In this document: positions 1 to 7,283 of the stretch, in pieces | Numbering within the stretch: position 1 is the first letter of the stretch | Layout of the letters: every line of letters begins with the position of its first letter | Made by a program: the position numbers and the translations under genes | The notes under the pieces: generated by a model | The model's database searches: none | What the model was told of the DNA's origin: nothing | The model's input: the letters and a program-made list of their open reading frames with translations, nothing else | Origin: an uncultured Hyphomicrobiales bacterium | GTDB lineage: Bacteria; Pseudomonadota; Alphaproteobacteria; Rhizobiales; Beijerinckiaceae | Direction: 5' to 3' | Length of the DNA stretch: 12,188 nucleotides | Assembly: GCA_903916165.1 (NCBI GenBank) | Contig: CAIWVR010000401.1 | Location: 1 to 12,188 of the forward strand

Positions 1-837
1 ATCCGCCGCCCCCTGCTGGAAGGCGCGCTCTATATAATCATTGGCGAACCAGCCGCACTGGATGAGCGCAATCTTCTTGCCGGTTTCCTGCGCCGCGGCT
101 TCCAGCGCCACATACATGGGATAGGGATGCGCCTTGGCGTGGAAGCTCAGGCGCCCGAGAAACAGGAAGGCGACTTCGTCATCCGCCAGACCCAGCGCGG
201 CGCGGCGCTCCGCCCGCACGGCGGCAAGGCCGGCAAAGTCCGCGCAATGCACGCCCAGCGGAATGACCGGCAAGTCCGGGCGCGGCGCGGTGACGGCGGC
301 GCCGAAACGCCAGCGCAGATAATCGTCCTGCGCATCGAGCAGCGTAACGACGCTCGACTTGACCGCCTCCGACGTACAGACGAGCGCATCCCAGGGCATG
401 ACGGGACCCAGCGCCATGTCGGCGATCAGGCCCATCGCGCCCTCGCCGGGCGACGAGATTGTATGCGTCAGACCTGTCAGCGAATAGGCGTGCGGGCCGA
501 TGCTCTGGCGCAGCTGCGCATGGCGGGCGAGTTGCGGATCGGGCAGATGCATGGCACCGATGGTCGCCAGCGCCTGTTGCTGCTCCAGCGCCAGCCAGCG
601 CGCGCGCGCCTGCGGCGACAGGGCACGGACATCGTCAAGAAAGGCCGCGCCGCTTTTGGGGCTCGGGCCGACGCCCACCACCTCGCGCACGCCGGTCGCC
701 GCCACGAAAGCGCGCAGGAAATTCACGCCCGCCGAATGGCGCCCCATGATGCGTGTGTCGGGCACATGGAATCCATCCGGCTCGTAACGCAGCGCAGGCC
801 AAGGCGCGCGCAGGGCGGATGCGGAAGACTGGGGCAT
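1..837 (-). CDS. Glycosyltransferase, GT-B fold, group 1/GT4-like (3' end beyond window)
   Basis: The frame is open from an ATG at 837 to the window edge, giving 279 visible codons; the C-terminal part lies outside. The visible protein has the layout of a GT-B glycosyltransferase. The N-terminal domain runs to about residue 190. A linker with IPLGV (192-196) follows, and then the start of the nucleotide-sugar-binding domain with FLFLGRLSFHAKAHPYP (224-240) and a KKIALIQCGWF strand (254-264). This suggests transfer of a sugar from an activated donor, probably to a surface polysaccharide, lipid or protein. Donor and acceptor cannot be read from the sequence. GTGAGAG lies 7 bases before the ATG as a modest ribosome site. 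The gene diverges from the phosphatase at 984 across a short gap. The long plus-strand ORF over the same bases is its GC-rich shadow. Confidence 0.8.
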   Translation of the reverse strand, partial: MPQSSASALRAPWPALRYEPDGFHVPDTRIMGRHSAGVNFLRAFVAATGVREVVGVGPSPKSGAAFLDDVRALSPQARARWLALEQQQALATIGAMHLPDPQLARHAQLRQSIGPHAYSLTGLTHTISSPGEGAMGLIADMALGPVMPWDALVCTSEAVKSSVVTLLDAQDDYLRWRFGAAVTAPRPDLPVIPLGVHCADFAGLAAVRAERRAALGLADDEVAFLFLGRLSFHAKAHPYPMYVALEAAAQETGKKIALIQCGWFANDYIERAFQQGAAD

Positions 838-983
838 GCAGATGCTCTCACGGGCCGGGACAATGAATCAAGCAATCCACCTTTATAAGCCCGCTCACGC
901 GAGCCCGCATAGTCACGCCGCGTTTTGCTTTCATGGCGTGTGGCCTTATGCAGGACCCCGTCGCCGCTGATCAGGATTTCACC

Positions 984-2114
984 TTGCGCCCCTTCGTCGC
1001 CCTTCTCGGCCTTTTCCTGTCAGCCGGGCTCGCCAGCGCTGCGGACCAGACAGCCTATGTCGGGATGATCGACGCCGGCAGCAGCGCGTCGCGGCTCTAT
1101 CTCTACAAATTCGTCGACGATGGACGCGCCATTGAGGACGTGCTCGAGCTCGGGTCCCCGGCGGCAGCCCTGTCGGCCTTCGCGGGTGACGCTGACGCCG
1201 GCGACAAGGCGATTGCCCCCCTGCTCGCCGCGCTCGACCAGGCGCTGGCGCAACGCGGCATTGGCAAGCAGGACCTCGACATCCACCTCATGGCGACCGG
1301 CGGCATGCGCCTGCTGGCGCCCGCCGCGGCGCGCGCCATCGAAAGCTCGGCGCGTCAAACGATCGCCGCGGGCGGATACCGGGCAGGTCGCGTCGAGACG
1401 ATCAGCGGGGAACGCGAAGGGCTTTACGGCTGGCTCGACGTGAATGTCCTGCTGGGACGGCTGGTGCCGGGCGGCGGCGCGCCCGTTGGCATTGTCGAGA
1501 TCGGCGGGGCCTCCATGCAGATCGCCTATGCCGGCGCGCCCGCTTCCGATCCGGGCGTGCTGACCGCGACCTTCCGCGGCACCACTTTTTCCGTGCGCAG
1601 CGTCAGCCTGCTGGGGCTCGGCACCGAACAGGCGCGCAAGACCCTGCTGGCGGGCACGCAGGCGGCTTCCTGCTATCCGGTCGGCCTCACGGGCGAGACC
1701 GGCCTGCGCGGCGCGTTCGACGCCGCACGCTGCATCGCAGCCTTCGCGGGGATCGTCGCCGGGCCGGCCCGCGCCCTGCCGCAGGACGAGATCCGGGGCC
1801 TGTCCTTTATCGGCCTCGGACGCCCACTGACTGGCGTCCTCTCCGATTGGCGCCTTCGCCCGGAGGAGCCCGCCGCCCTGCGCGACACGGCGAGCCGCAA
1901 TTGCACGCAGCCATGGACGACATTTGCCGACGCATTCGGCAATACGCCCTTCACGCCCCATCTTTGCGCGAACTCGCTCTATCTCTCGACGCTGCTGTTC
2001 GACGCGGCGGGCTTCGGCCTCGATGCAGGAACGGTCGTTGCGGCTGACAGGATCGCGGGCCGACGCCCGTCCTGGACACGCGGCGCGGCGCTGATGCTGC
2101 GCAACGGCGGCTGA
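984..2114 (+). CDS. Secreted GDA1/CD39-family nucleoside phosphatase (apyrase-like)
   Basis: This is a member of the GDA1/CD39 superfamily, enzymes that hydrolyse nucleoside di- or triphosphates to monophosphates. From the TTG start the protein has 376 residues. Four apyrase conserved regions are visible: ACR1 DAGSSASR (30-37, phosphate binding), ACR2 MATGGMRLL (103-111), ACR3 GEREGLYGWLDVNVLLG (142-158, with E145 as the likely catalytic base) and ACR4 VEIGGASMQI (171-180). A short hydrophobic N-terminus ending ASA-AD looks like a Sec signal, so the enzyme should act in the periplasm or outside. I chose TTG at 984 because CAGGA lies 7 bases upstream and the signal peptide then begins MRPFVALLG. 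An ATG at 933 (393 aa) would add an acidic leader before the signal and has no visible ribosome site; an ATG at 948 is also possible. The substrate is inferred from the family only. Confidence 0.85.
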   Translation: MRPFVALLGLFLSAGLASAADQTAYVGMIDAGSSASRLYLYKFVDDGRAIEDVLELGSPAAALSAFAGDADAGDKAIAPLLAALDQALAQRGIGKQDLDIHLMATGGMRLLAPAAARAIESSARQTIAAGGYRAGRVETISGEREGLYGWLDVNVLLGRLVPGGGAPVGIVEIGGASMQIAYAGAPASDPGVLTATFRGTTFSVRSVSLLGLGTEQARKTLLAGTQAASCYPVGLTGETGLRGAFDAARCIAAFAGIVAGPARALPQDEIRGLSFIGLGRPLTGVLSDWRLRPEEPAALRDTASRNCTQPWTTFADAFGNTPFTPHLCANSLYLSTLLFDAAGFGLDAGTVVAADRIAGRRPSWTRGAALMLRNGG

Positions 2115-2132
2115 CCGCCCACGCACGCTTTC

Positions 2133-3755
2133 CTAGCTGCGCAAGCCCGGCGCTTCCTGTCCAGTGCGCGCGACATATTCGGTATAGCCGCCGCCATATT
2201 GGTGGATACCGTCGGGCGTGACTTCGAGCACGCGGTTGGACAAAGCCGCCAGGAAATGGCGATCATGCGAGACGAACAGCATGGTGCCCTCGTAATTGGC
2301 AAGCGCCGCGATCAGCATTTCCTTGGTCGCAATGTCGAGATGGTTGGTGGGCTCGTCGAGCACCAGAAAATTCGGCGGATCGTAAAGCATCTTCGCCATC
2401 ACGAGGCGCGCCTTCTCGCCGCCAGACAGCACGCGGCATTTCTTTTCAACATCGTCGCCCGAAAAACCGAAACATCCGGCGAGCGCGCGCAGCGAGCCCT
2501 GCCCTGCTTGCGGGAAAGAATCCTCCAGCGACTCGAACACGGTGCGGTCGCCGTCGAGCAATTCCATCGCATGCTGCGCGAAATAGCCGAGCTTGACCGT
2601 GCTGCCCATCGACACCGTGCCGGCGTCAGGGTCCGTCGAGCCGGTGACGAGCTTCAGCAAGGTCGACTTGCCGGCGCCATTGACGCCCATCACGCACCAG
2701 CGCTCGCGGCGATGAATCGAGAAGTCGAGGCCCTCGTAGATAATGCGCGCGCCATAGGCCTTGTTCACATCCTTCAGCGCGACAATGTCGTCGCCCGAGC
2801 GCGGCGCGGGCGGGAAATCGAACTGCACGGTCTGGCGACGTTTTGGGGGCTCGACGCGCTCGATCTTGTCGAGCTTCTTCACGCGGCTCTGCACCTGGGC
2901 GGCATGGGAGGCGCGCGCCATGAAGCGCTCGATGAACTTGATCTCTTTCGACAGCATGGCCTGCTGGCGCTCGAACTGTGCCTGCTGCTGCTTTTCATTC
3001 TGGGCGCGCTGCGACTCGTAGAATTCGTAATCGCCGGAATAGGTGGTGAGCCCGCCCGCGTCGATCTCGACGATCTTGGTGACGATGCGGTTCATGAACT
3101 CGCGATCATGCGAGGTCATCATGAGCGCGCCGTCATAGCCTTTCAGGAAGGCTTCCAGCCAGATCAGGCTTTCGAGGTCGAGATGGTTGGAGGGTTCGTC
3201 GAGCAGCATGACGTCGGGGCGCATCAGCAGGATGCGGGCGAGCGCGACGCGCATCTTCCAGCCGCCCGAGAGTTTTCCCACATCGCCGTCCATCATTTCC
3301 TGCGAGAAGCTCAGGCCGTCCAGCACTTCGCGTGCGCGGCCTTCCAGCGCATAGCCGTCGAGTTCCTCGAACCGGCCCTGCACTTCGCCGTAGCGCTCGA
3401 TGATCTCGTCCATCTCGTCCATGCGGTCGGGATCGGCCATGGCGGCTTCCAGCGCCTTCAACTCGGCGGCGACCTCGCTCACCGGCCCGCAGCCATTCAT
3501 CACTTCCGTGACCGCGCTGTGGCCCGACATTTCGCCGACGTCCTGGCTGAAATAGCCAATGGACACGCCGCGATCGACCGAGACCTGGCCCTCGTCGGGC
3601 AGTTCCTGCCCGTCGATCATGCGAAACAGCGTCGTCTTCCCGGCGCCGTTGGGGCCGACGAGACCCGCCTTCTCGCCCTTGAGGAGCCCAGCGGAGGCCT
3701 CGATGAAGACGATCTGGCTGCCGTTCTGCTTGCTGATGTTGTCGAGGCGTATCAT
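2133..3755 (-). CDS. ABC-F family ATPase (EttA/Uup/YbiT-type ribosome-associated factor)
   Basis: This is a 540-residue soluble protein with two fused ABC ATPase domains and no membrane segments, the hallmark of the ABC-F family. Characterised members bind the ribosomal E site and adjust translation or confer antibiotic protection. Domain 1 has Walker A GPNGAGKT (34-41), signature LSGGW (162-166), Walker B VMLLDEPSNHLD (182-193) and switch SHD (215-217). Domain 2 has Walker A GVNGAGKS (357-364), signature LSGGEKAR (443-450), Walker B FLVLDEPTNHLD (463-474) and SHD (496-498). The charged, glutamine-rich helical linker (about 245-310) matches the P-site tRNA interaction motif. The frame stays open upstream to 3938, but that leader is arginine- and proline-rich. 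The fold starts at MIRLDNISK, so I start at the ATG at 3755. The 574-aa plus-strand ORF over it is a shadow. Which ABC-F subfamily it belongs to is not settled here. Confidence 0.93.
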   Translation of the reverse strand: MIRLDNISKQNGSQIVFIEASAGLLKGEKAGLVGPNGAGKTTLFRMIDGQELPDEGQVSVDRGVSIGYFSQDVGEMSGHSAVTEVMNGCGPVSEVAAELKALEAAMADPDRMDEMDEIIERYGEVQGRFEELDGYALEGRAREVLDGLSFSQEMMDGDVGKLSGGWKMRVALARILLMRPDVMLLDEPSNHLDLESLIWLEAFLKGYDGALMMTSHDREFMNRIVTKIVEIDAGGLTTYSGDYEFYESQRAQNEKQQQAQFERQQAMLSKEIKFIERFMARASHAAQVQSRVKKLDKIERVEPPKRRQTVQFDFPPAPRSGDDIVALKDVNKAYGARIIYEGLDFSIHRRERWCVMGVNGAGKSTLLKLVTGSTDPDAGTVSMGSTVKLGYFAQHAMELLDGDRTVFESLEDSFPQAGQGSLRALAGCFGFSGDDVEKKCRVLSGGEKARLVMAKMLYDPPNFLVLDEPTNHLDIATKEMLIAALANYEGTMLFVSHDRHFLAALSNRVLEVTPDGIHQYGGGYTEYVARTGQEAPGLRS

Positions 3756-3904
3756 GCGGGCGGGCCGTCCGGAACATGCGGCGACCCTGCTGTCATCGCA
3801 GTGCGCCGGAGGAAATGCGGGAAAGAGCCTTTGAAAGGCGCTTGCGCGGGAGATACCCGATGCGCGGCCCTGCAACAAGCCGGGAAGCCCCGGCGGCGCG
3901 CTTT

Positions 3905-3919
3905 GCCACGCCCTGTGGC
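3905..3919. promoter_or_regulatory. Inverted repeat abutting a -35 element, candidate operator
   Basis: A perfect 5-bp inverted repeat with a 5-base spacer, GCCAC-N5-GTGGC, ends one base before a consensus TTGACA. It lies in the divergent gap between the ABC-F gene and the solute-binding-protein gene. Its position suits a repressor or activator site for the plus-strand operon. The short arms in GC-rich DNA mean it could be chance. Confidence 0.3.
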
Positions 3920-3949
3920 TTGACAGGCACCTGGGCATGCCACCTTCAT
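3920..3949 (+). promoter_or_regulatory. Candidate sigma-70-type promoter for the solute-binding-protein operon
   Basis: A consensus -35 hexamer TTGACA (3920-3925) is followed after 18 bases by CTTCAT (3944-3949), a weak -10 sharing three positions with TATAAT. Alphaproteobacterial -10 boxes are often loose. The start codon at 4004 would leave a leader of roughly 45-50 bases. The exact -35 and the location support it; the poor -10 weakens it. Confidence 0.4.
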
Positions 3950-4003
3950 GGCGCGAATTTTCATGGCCCGGTCACGACATCCGGCCAATCTTCGGGGATT
4001 GAA

Positions 4004-5050
4004 ATGACGACATCGTTGTCACGGCGGGCTTGGCTCGCCACAAGCGCCTTGGCCGTCGCAGGTCTGGCCCTGCCACGCGCGGCAGGGGCGGCCACCAGCT
4101 TCGAGGGCAAGACGCTGCATTTCTACGTCGGCATTCCGCCCGGCGGCGCCTATGACCTCGCGCCGCGAATCCCGGCGGCGCATATGGGCAAGTATATTCC
4201 CGGCGCGCCGCGCATCGTGGTCGAGAACATGCCCGGCGCGGGCAGTTTGACGATGATGAACTATCTCTACAATCGCGCCGCGCGTGACGGCACCGCCATC
4301 GGCTTCCCGATGAACACGATGCTGCTGGAACCCTCCCTGAAGCTCGTCTCCGGCGCCAGCGGCAATGCGCAATTCGACCTGTCGCGCATGGCCTGGCTCG
4401 GCACGCCGGGACAGGACCCGGCCGTCGCCTGGGTCGGCGGCAATTCCCCGTTAAAGACCTTCGAGGACCTGCGCACGCGCGGCGCCAGTTTCGGCTCCAC
4501 GGGCTCTGGCGCCGATTCAACCATTCTCGCCAATCTCTGCAACAAGCTGCTTGGCACGAAGATCAAGATCATTGCCGGCTACAAGGGTGCCGCCGAATAT
4601 TTCATGGCCTTCGAGAACGGCGAGATCGATGGTGCCGTCACGACCTATGCCGCGCTGATGGCGGCGCACGCCGACTGGATCAAGTCCGGCCGCATCAAGA
4701 TTCTCGCGCAATTTGGCACCGATCGCAGCACGGACATGCCAGACGTGCGAACCGGCATCGAACTCACCACTGACAAGCAGGCACAGGACATGCTGCGGCT
4801 CTACGGCGTGAAATTTACCGCCGCCTATCCCGTCGTCCTGCCGCCTGACGTGCCGGCCGATCAGGTGCAGGTCCTGCGCGATGCGTTCGCGGCGACGATG
4901 AAGGATCCCGACTATCAGGCGCAGCTCTCCTCCATGCGCGTCACCGGCGGCATGGTCACGCCCGCCATGGTGGAGCGCTTCATCAAGGACCTCGACGGTG
5001 CCCCGAAAGAGACGGTCGAGCAGCTGAAACAGGTTCTGGAAGGCAAGTGA
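4004..5050 (+). CDS. TctC/Bug-family periplasmic solute-binding protein
   Basis: This 348-residue protein belongs to the Bug (TctC) family of extracytoplasmic binding proteins. They deliver carboxylates and other small organic molecules to tripartite tricarboxylate transporters or act in sensing. After the signal comes KTLHFYVGIPPGGAYDLAPR, then IVVENMPGAGSLTMMNYLY, the family's ligand-loop and PGAG region, followed by the two alpha/beta lobes. The N-terminus MTTSLSRRAWLATSALAVAG carries a twin-arginine-like SRRAW (6-10), a hydrophobic stretch and an AGA-A cleavage site near residue 29, so export by Tat is plausible. I start at the ATG at 4004, preceded by GGGGATTGAA, rather than the open upstream frame at 3776, which has no signal-like character. 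No TctA or TctB membrane subunits are in the window, so it is an orphan receptor here. Its stop codon overlaps or closely precedes the dehydrogenase start. The ligand is unknown. Confidence 0.88.
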   Translation: MTTSLSRRAWLATSALAVAGLALPRAAGAATSFEGKTLHFYVGIPPGGAYDLAPRIPAAHMGKYIPGAPRIVVENMPGAGSLTMMNYLYNRAARDGTAIGFPMNTMLLEPSLKLVSGASGNAQFDLSRMAWLGTPGQDPAVAWVGGNSPLKTFEDLRTRGASFGSTGSGADSTILANLCNKLLGTKIKIIAGYKGAAEYFMAFENGEIDGAVTTYAALMAAHADWIKSGRIKILAQFGTDRSTDMPDVRTGIELTTDKQAQDMLRLYGVKFTAAYPVVLPPDVPADQVQVLRDAFAATMKDPDYQAQLSSMRVTGGMVTPAMVERFIKDLDGAPKETVEQLKQVLEGK

Positions 5051-5055
5051 ACAGC

Positions 5056-6144
5056 ATGACACATCTCGTTCTCGAACAGGACGCGTTCATGCGCATGTTC
5101 GTGCCCATGCTCGATCCCTCTGCACCGCAGGCGTTTCACGATGCCGTTGCGGATTTTTTCTCGCATGATGAGCCAGACTTCGACGGCTGGCTCGCCGCCA
5201 TGCGCAACCGCATACCGGGCCTGTTCCCGGCCCGCGTCTCGCTGGCGCAGGACCAGGAACATTTCCACGCGCTGCTCGAAACAGCAGACGCCTGTCTGAT
5301 CGAAAGTCTGACCTTCGGCCCGACGGAACTGGCGTGCGCGCCGCGCATCGCGGTCGTGCAGAAATATGGTGCCCTCACGCGCAACATTGATGCGGCAGCC
5401 TGCGCCGCGCGCGGCGTGCGCGTTACCGTCCAGCGCCGCCGCATCAATGTCGCGCTGGCCGAACTCGCCATGGCGCTGCTGCTGGGCATGGGCAAGCATG
5501 TGATCGAACTCAACCACGTCATCGACGAGCCGCGCCTCAACGCGGCCGGTCACACGATCCGGCCCTATGACAAGCGCTACACGGGCGGCAGCAATTTCGC
5601 GCGCATTCCGGGCCTGCGCACCCTGTTTGGCAAGACGCTGGGCGTCATTGGCTTTGGCGAAGTGGGTCGCGAAATCGCCAAACGCGCGCAGGCGTTCGAG
5701 ATGCGCGTCGTCTACACGCAGCGCACGCGGCTGTCTCCCGTCGAGGAAGGCGCGCTGGGCGCGACCTGGCTGCCGCTGCACGAACTGATGGCGCAATCGG
5801 ATTATCTCACCGTCAACCTGCCGGTCACGCCGCAGACCACGGGCATTCTGGGCGCGGCGGAATTCGCGGTGGTGAAACCCGGTGCCTTTCTCGCCAATGT
5901 CTCGCGGCCCGAACTCATCGACCGCGACGCCCTGTTCGCGGCGCTCGATTCGGGGCGTCTGGCGGGCTATGGCACGGATGTCTGGTTCGAGCGCCCGGCC
6001 CGGTCCGACGATCCCGTGTTCACCTACAAAAATATTGTCGCACTGCCACACACGGCGATTGCCGACCGACACAATGCCATGCTCGATATTGAGGAAATGT
6101 TCATGAAAATGTCCGATGCGCTTGTCGCACGGCAGGGAGCCTGA
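5056..6144 (+). CDS. D-isomer-specific 2-hydroxyacid dehydrogenase, NAD(P)-dependent
   Basis: This 362-residue enzyme is of the D-2-hydroxyacid dehydrogenase family, which interconverts 2-oxoacids and D-2-hydroxyacids. The Rossmann motif GFGEVG is at 199-204 within KTLGVIGFGEVGREIAKRA. The catalytic set appears complete: Arg284 in NVSRPELID, Glu312 in DVWFERP and His332 in ALPHTAIA. The usual NTARG is altered to NVSRP, keeping the arginine. The segment KYGALTRNIDAAACAARGV matches the family's substrate-domain linker. The N-terminal ~90 residues are less typical. An alternative GTG at 5047 shares GTGA with the upstream stop, but GGAAGG (5038-5043) is then only 3 bases away, against 12 for the ATG at 5056. 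The next gene starts 2 bases after its stop. Near allA and allE, reduction of glyoxylate or hydroxypyruvate is an attractive but unproven role. Phosphoglycerate-type or other 2-oxoacid specificity is possible. Confidence 0.87.
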   Translation: MTHLVLEQDAFMRMFVPMLDPSAPQAFHDAVADFFSHDEPDFDGWLAAMRNRIPGLFPARVSLAQDQEHFHALLETADACLIESLTFGPTELACAPRIAVVQKYGALTRNIDAAACAARGVRVTVQRRRINVALAELAMALLLGMGKHVIELNHVIDEPRLNAAGHTIRPYDKRYTGGSNFARIPGLRTLFGKTLGVIGFGEVGREIAKRAQAFEMRVVYTQRTRLSPVEEGALGATWLPLHELMAQSDYLTVNLPVTPQTTGILGAAEFAVVKPGAFLANVSRPELIDRDALFAALDSGRLAGYGTDVWFERPARSDDPVFTYKNIVALPHTAIADRHNAMLDIEEMFMKMSDALVARQGA

Positions 6145-6146
6145 CC

Positions 6147-6677
6147 ATGGCGCGCGTTCCCCTGCTGGAAACCAGCGACGATCCTGAAACCCAATCGCTG
6201 ATCGACCGCCTCAGAAAAGGCCGCCGCGGCCATCTGCTGGGCATCTACAAGGCGCTTCTGCACAATGCGAAACTGGCGGGAACCTGGTTCCAGCATCTCA
6301 ACGCCGTGCGCTGGGAAACGACGCTCAGCGGACGCCTGCGCGAGATCCTGATCATCCGCATCGGCTGGCGGCTCGACAGCGCCTATATCATCAAGCAGCA
6401 CATCCCCAGGCTCGCCGAGCCCGAGGGCCTGAGCGCTGCGGAATGCCAGCGGCTGTTGAGCGACGACATCGGCGAGACGTTTTCGGAAGCCGAACGCGCC
6501 GCCATTGCCGCGGCCGACGAATTGACAATCCGCGCCAAAATATCGGACGGCACGGCGACCGTGCTGAAGGTGTTTTATGACGATCGCGCGGTGGTCGAGA
6601 TCATGGTGTTGATCGGCACCTACAACATGCACGCGCGTTTCGTCGCCGGGCTCGACATCGAGCTGGAGAAGGACTGA
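6147..6677 (+). CDS. Carboxymuconolactone decarboxylase-family (AhpD-like fold) protein without CxxC
   Basis: This 176-residue all-helical protein resembles the carboxymuconolactone decarboxylase (CMD) family. The core REILIIRIGWRLDSAYIIKQH (about 65-85) aligns with the family pattern of an REL..LR helix, then a hydrophobic helix and a conserved His (H85). It is followed by a GLS-type turn (94-96) and a second helix pair, FSEAERAAIAAADEL (112-126) and a C-terminal VVEIMVLIGTYNMHARFVAG segment (149-168). The AhpD peroxidase CxxC pair is absent, and the only cysteine is C100, so a thiol peroxidase role is unlikely. Similar cysteine-free members sit in catabolic operons, mostly without known activity. 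It begins 2 bases after the dehydrogenase stop, so co-translation is likely. Function here is unassigned; a decarboxylase, hydrolase or isomerase step on a pathway intermediate is a guess. Confidence 0.8.
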   Translation: MARVPLLETSDDPETQSLIDRLRKGRRGHLLGIYKALLHNAKLAGTWFQHLNAVRWETTLSGRLREILIIRIGWRLDSAYIIKQHIPRLAEPEGLSAAECQRLLSDDIGETFSEAERAAIAAADELTIRAKISDGTATVLKVFYDDRAVVEIMVLIGTYNMHARFVAGLDIELEKD

Positions 6678-6685
6678 GGGCAGCC

Positions 6686-6705
6686 AAGGCACGCGCCTTT
6701 TGTTA
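6686..6705 (+). terminator. Weak hairpin with T-run after the CMD gene
   Basis: AAGGC-ACGC-GCCTT is followed by TTGTTA directly after the CMD-family stop codon. The stem is only 5 bp and overlaps a candidate -35 box of the next promoter, so it could be a partial terminator separating two transcripts or chance. Confidence 0.3.
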
Positions 6706-6726
6706 AGCGCGGGCTAAGCTTATGAT
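6700..6726 (+). promoter_or_regulatory. Candidate promoter for allA-allE
   Basis: TTGTTA (6700-6705) and TATGAT (6721-6726), the latter one mismatch from TATAAT, are 15 bases apart. That is a little short; reading the -35 as TTTGTT gives 16. Transcription would start near 6733, about 29 bases before allA. It lies in the only sizeable gap of the plus-strand run, which supports an independent ureide transcript. Confidence 0.42.
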
Positions 6727-6746
6727 GGAGCCGCGCGGAGCCGCGC
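6727..6746. repeat. Perfect 10-bp tandem duplication in the allA leader
   Basis: GGAGCCGCGC occurs twice head to tail, at 6727-6736 and 6737-6746, between the candidate -10 box and the ribosome site GAGG (6754-6757). It would lie at the very start of the transcript. It could be a regulator site, a leader structure or a slippage duplication. Confidence 0.6.
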
Positions 6747-6761
6747 CAGTGTCGAGGCAGC

Positions 6762-7283
6762 ATGAAACTCAAGGTTGAACCGCTGACGAAGGACGCCTTT
6801 GCCGCCTTCGGCGAGGTCGTCGAGGCGGAAGGTGCCCGCGACATCCCCATCAATCAGGGCTATGCCGTGCGCCGCAACGGGCTCGCACAGGTCGATGTCG
6901 CCCATCACGGCGGCGCCACCAATGTCTGTCTCTTCGTCGCGCAACCGCGGCCCGTGCCGATCAGGATCGAGGTCATGGAGCGCCATCCCGACGGCAGCCA
7001 GCTGTTCTATCCGTTGCAGGATCGCCCGTGGCTCGTCGTCGTGTGCGGCGATCCGCGCCAGCCCGACAGCTACCGCGCCTTCGCAGCCAGCGGACGGCAG
7101 GGCGTGAACTACGCCCGCAACGTCTGGCATCATCCCTTGCTGGTCCTCGATGCCGACAGCCGCTTCATGGTCGTCGACCGCAGCGGCCCCGGTGCCAATC
7201 TCGAAGAAATCTGTCTCGATCAGGCCCAGCCGCTCGAACTCGCTGTCGACGCCGCTGCACTGAACACCTCCGGAGCTGCCTGA
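6762..7283 (+). CDS. allA: Ureidoglycolate lyase (EC 4.3.2.3)
   Basis: This 173-residue cupin-fold enzyme splits (S)-ureidoglycolate into glyoxylate and urea, the last step of allantoin and purine-ring degradation in the cytosol. Length fits the family (E. coli AllA has 160 residues). The diagnostic signature GVNYARNVWHHPLL is at 114-127, including the two adjacent histidines. A second conserved segment, MERHPDGSQLFYPL (72-85), and the N-terminal LTKDAFAAFGEVVE (8-21) also match AllA. GAGG lies 4 bases before the ATG at 6762. Its stop TGA shares one base with the allE ATG (TGATG), so the two are probably translationally coupled. That is sensible, since AllE makes the substrate of AllA. The protein has a slightly longer, alanine-rich tail than usual. 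No urease or glyoxylate-pathway genes are in view apart from the possible dehydrogenase upstream. Confidence 0.95.
   Translation: MKLKVEPLTKDAFAAFGEVVEAEGARDIPINQGYAVRRNGLAQVDVAHHGGATNVCLFVAQPRPVPIRIEVMERHPDGSQLFYPLQDRPWLVVVCGDPRQPDSYRAFAASGRQGVNYARNVWHHPLLVLDADSRFMVVDRSGPGANLEEICLDQAQPLELAVDAAALNTSGAA

Noticed and set aside
127..888. 253-residue plus-strand ORF at the left edge
   Set aside because: The minus strand gives a coherent glycosyltransferase over the same bases, open to the window edge.
893..904. Small inverted repeat GCTC-ACGC-GAGC between the glycosyltransferase and the phosphatase
   Set aside because: A 4-bp stem in GC-rich DNA is too weak to call an operator or terminator.
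1020..2126. 368-residue minus-strand ORF over the nucleoside phosphatase
   Set aside because: The plus strand carries all apyrase motifs; the antisense translation is arginine-rich and shows no motif.
2199..3923. 574-residue plus-strand ORF over the ABC-F gene
   Set aside because: It is a stop-poor antisense shadow of a strongly conserved ATPase; its translation is rich in His, Arg and Ala without domain structure.
4915..6072. 385-residue minus-strand ORF over the dehydrogenase
   Set aside because: Shadow of a gene with an intact Rossmann motif and catalytic residues.
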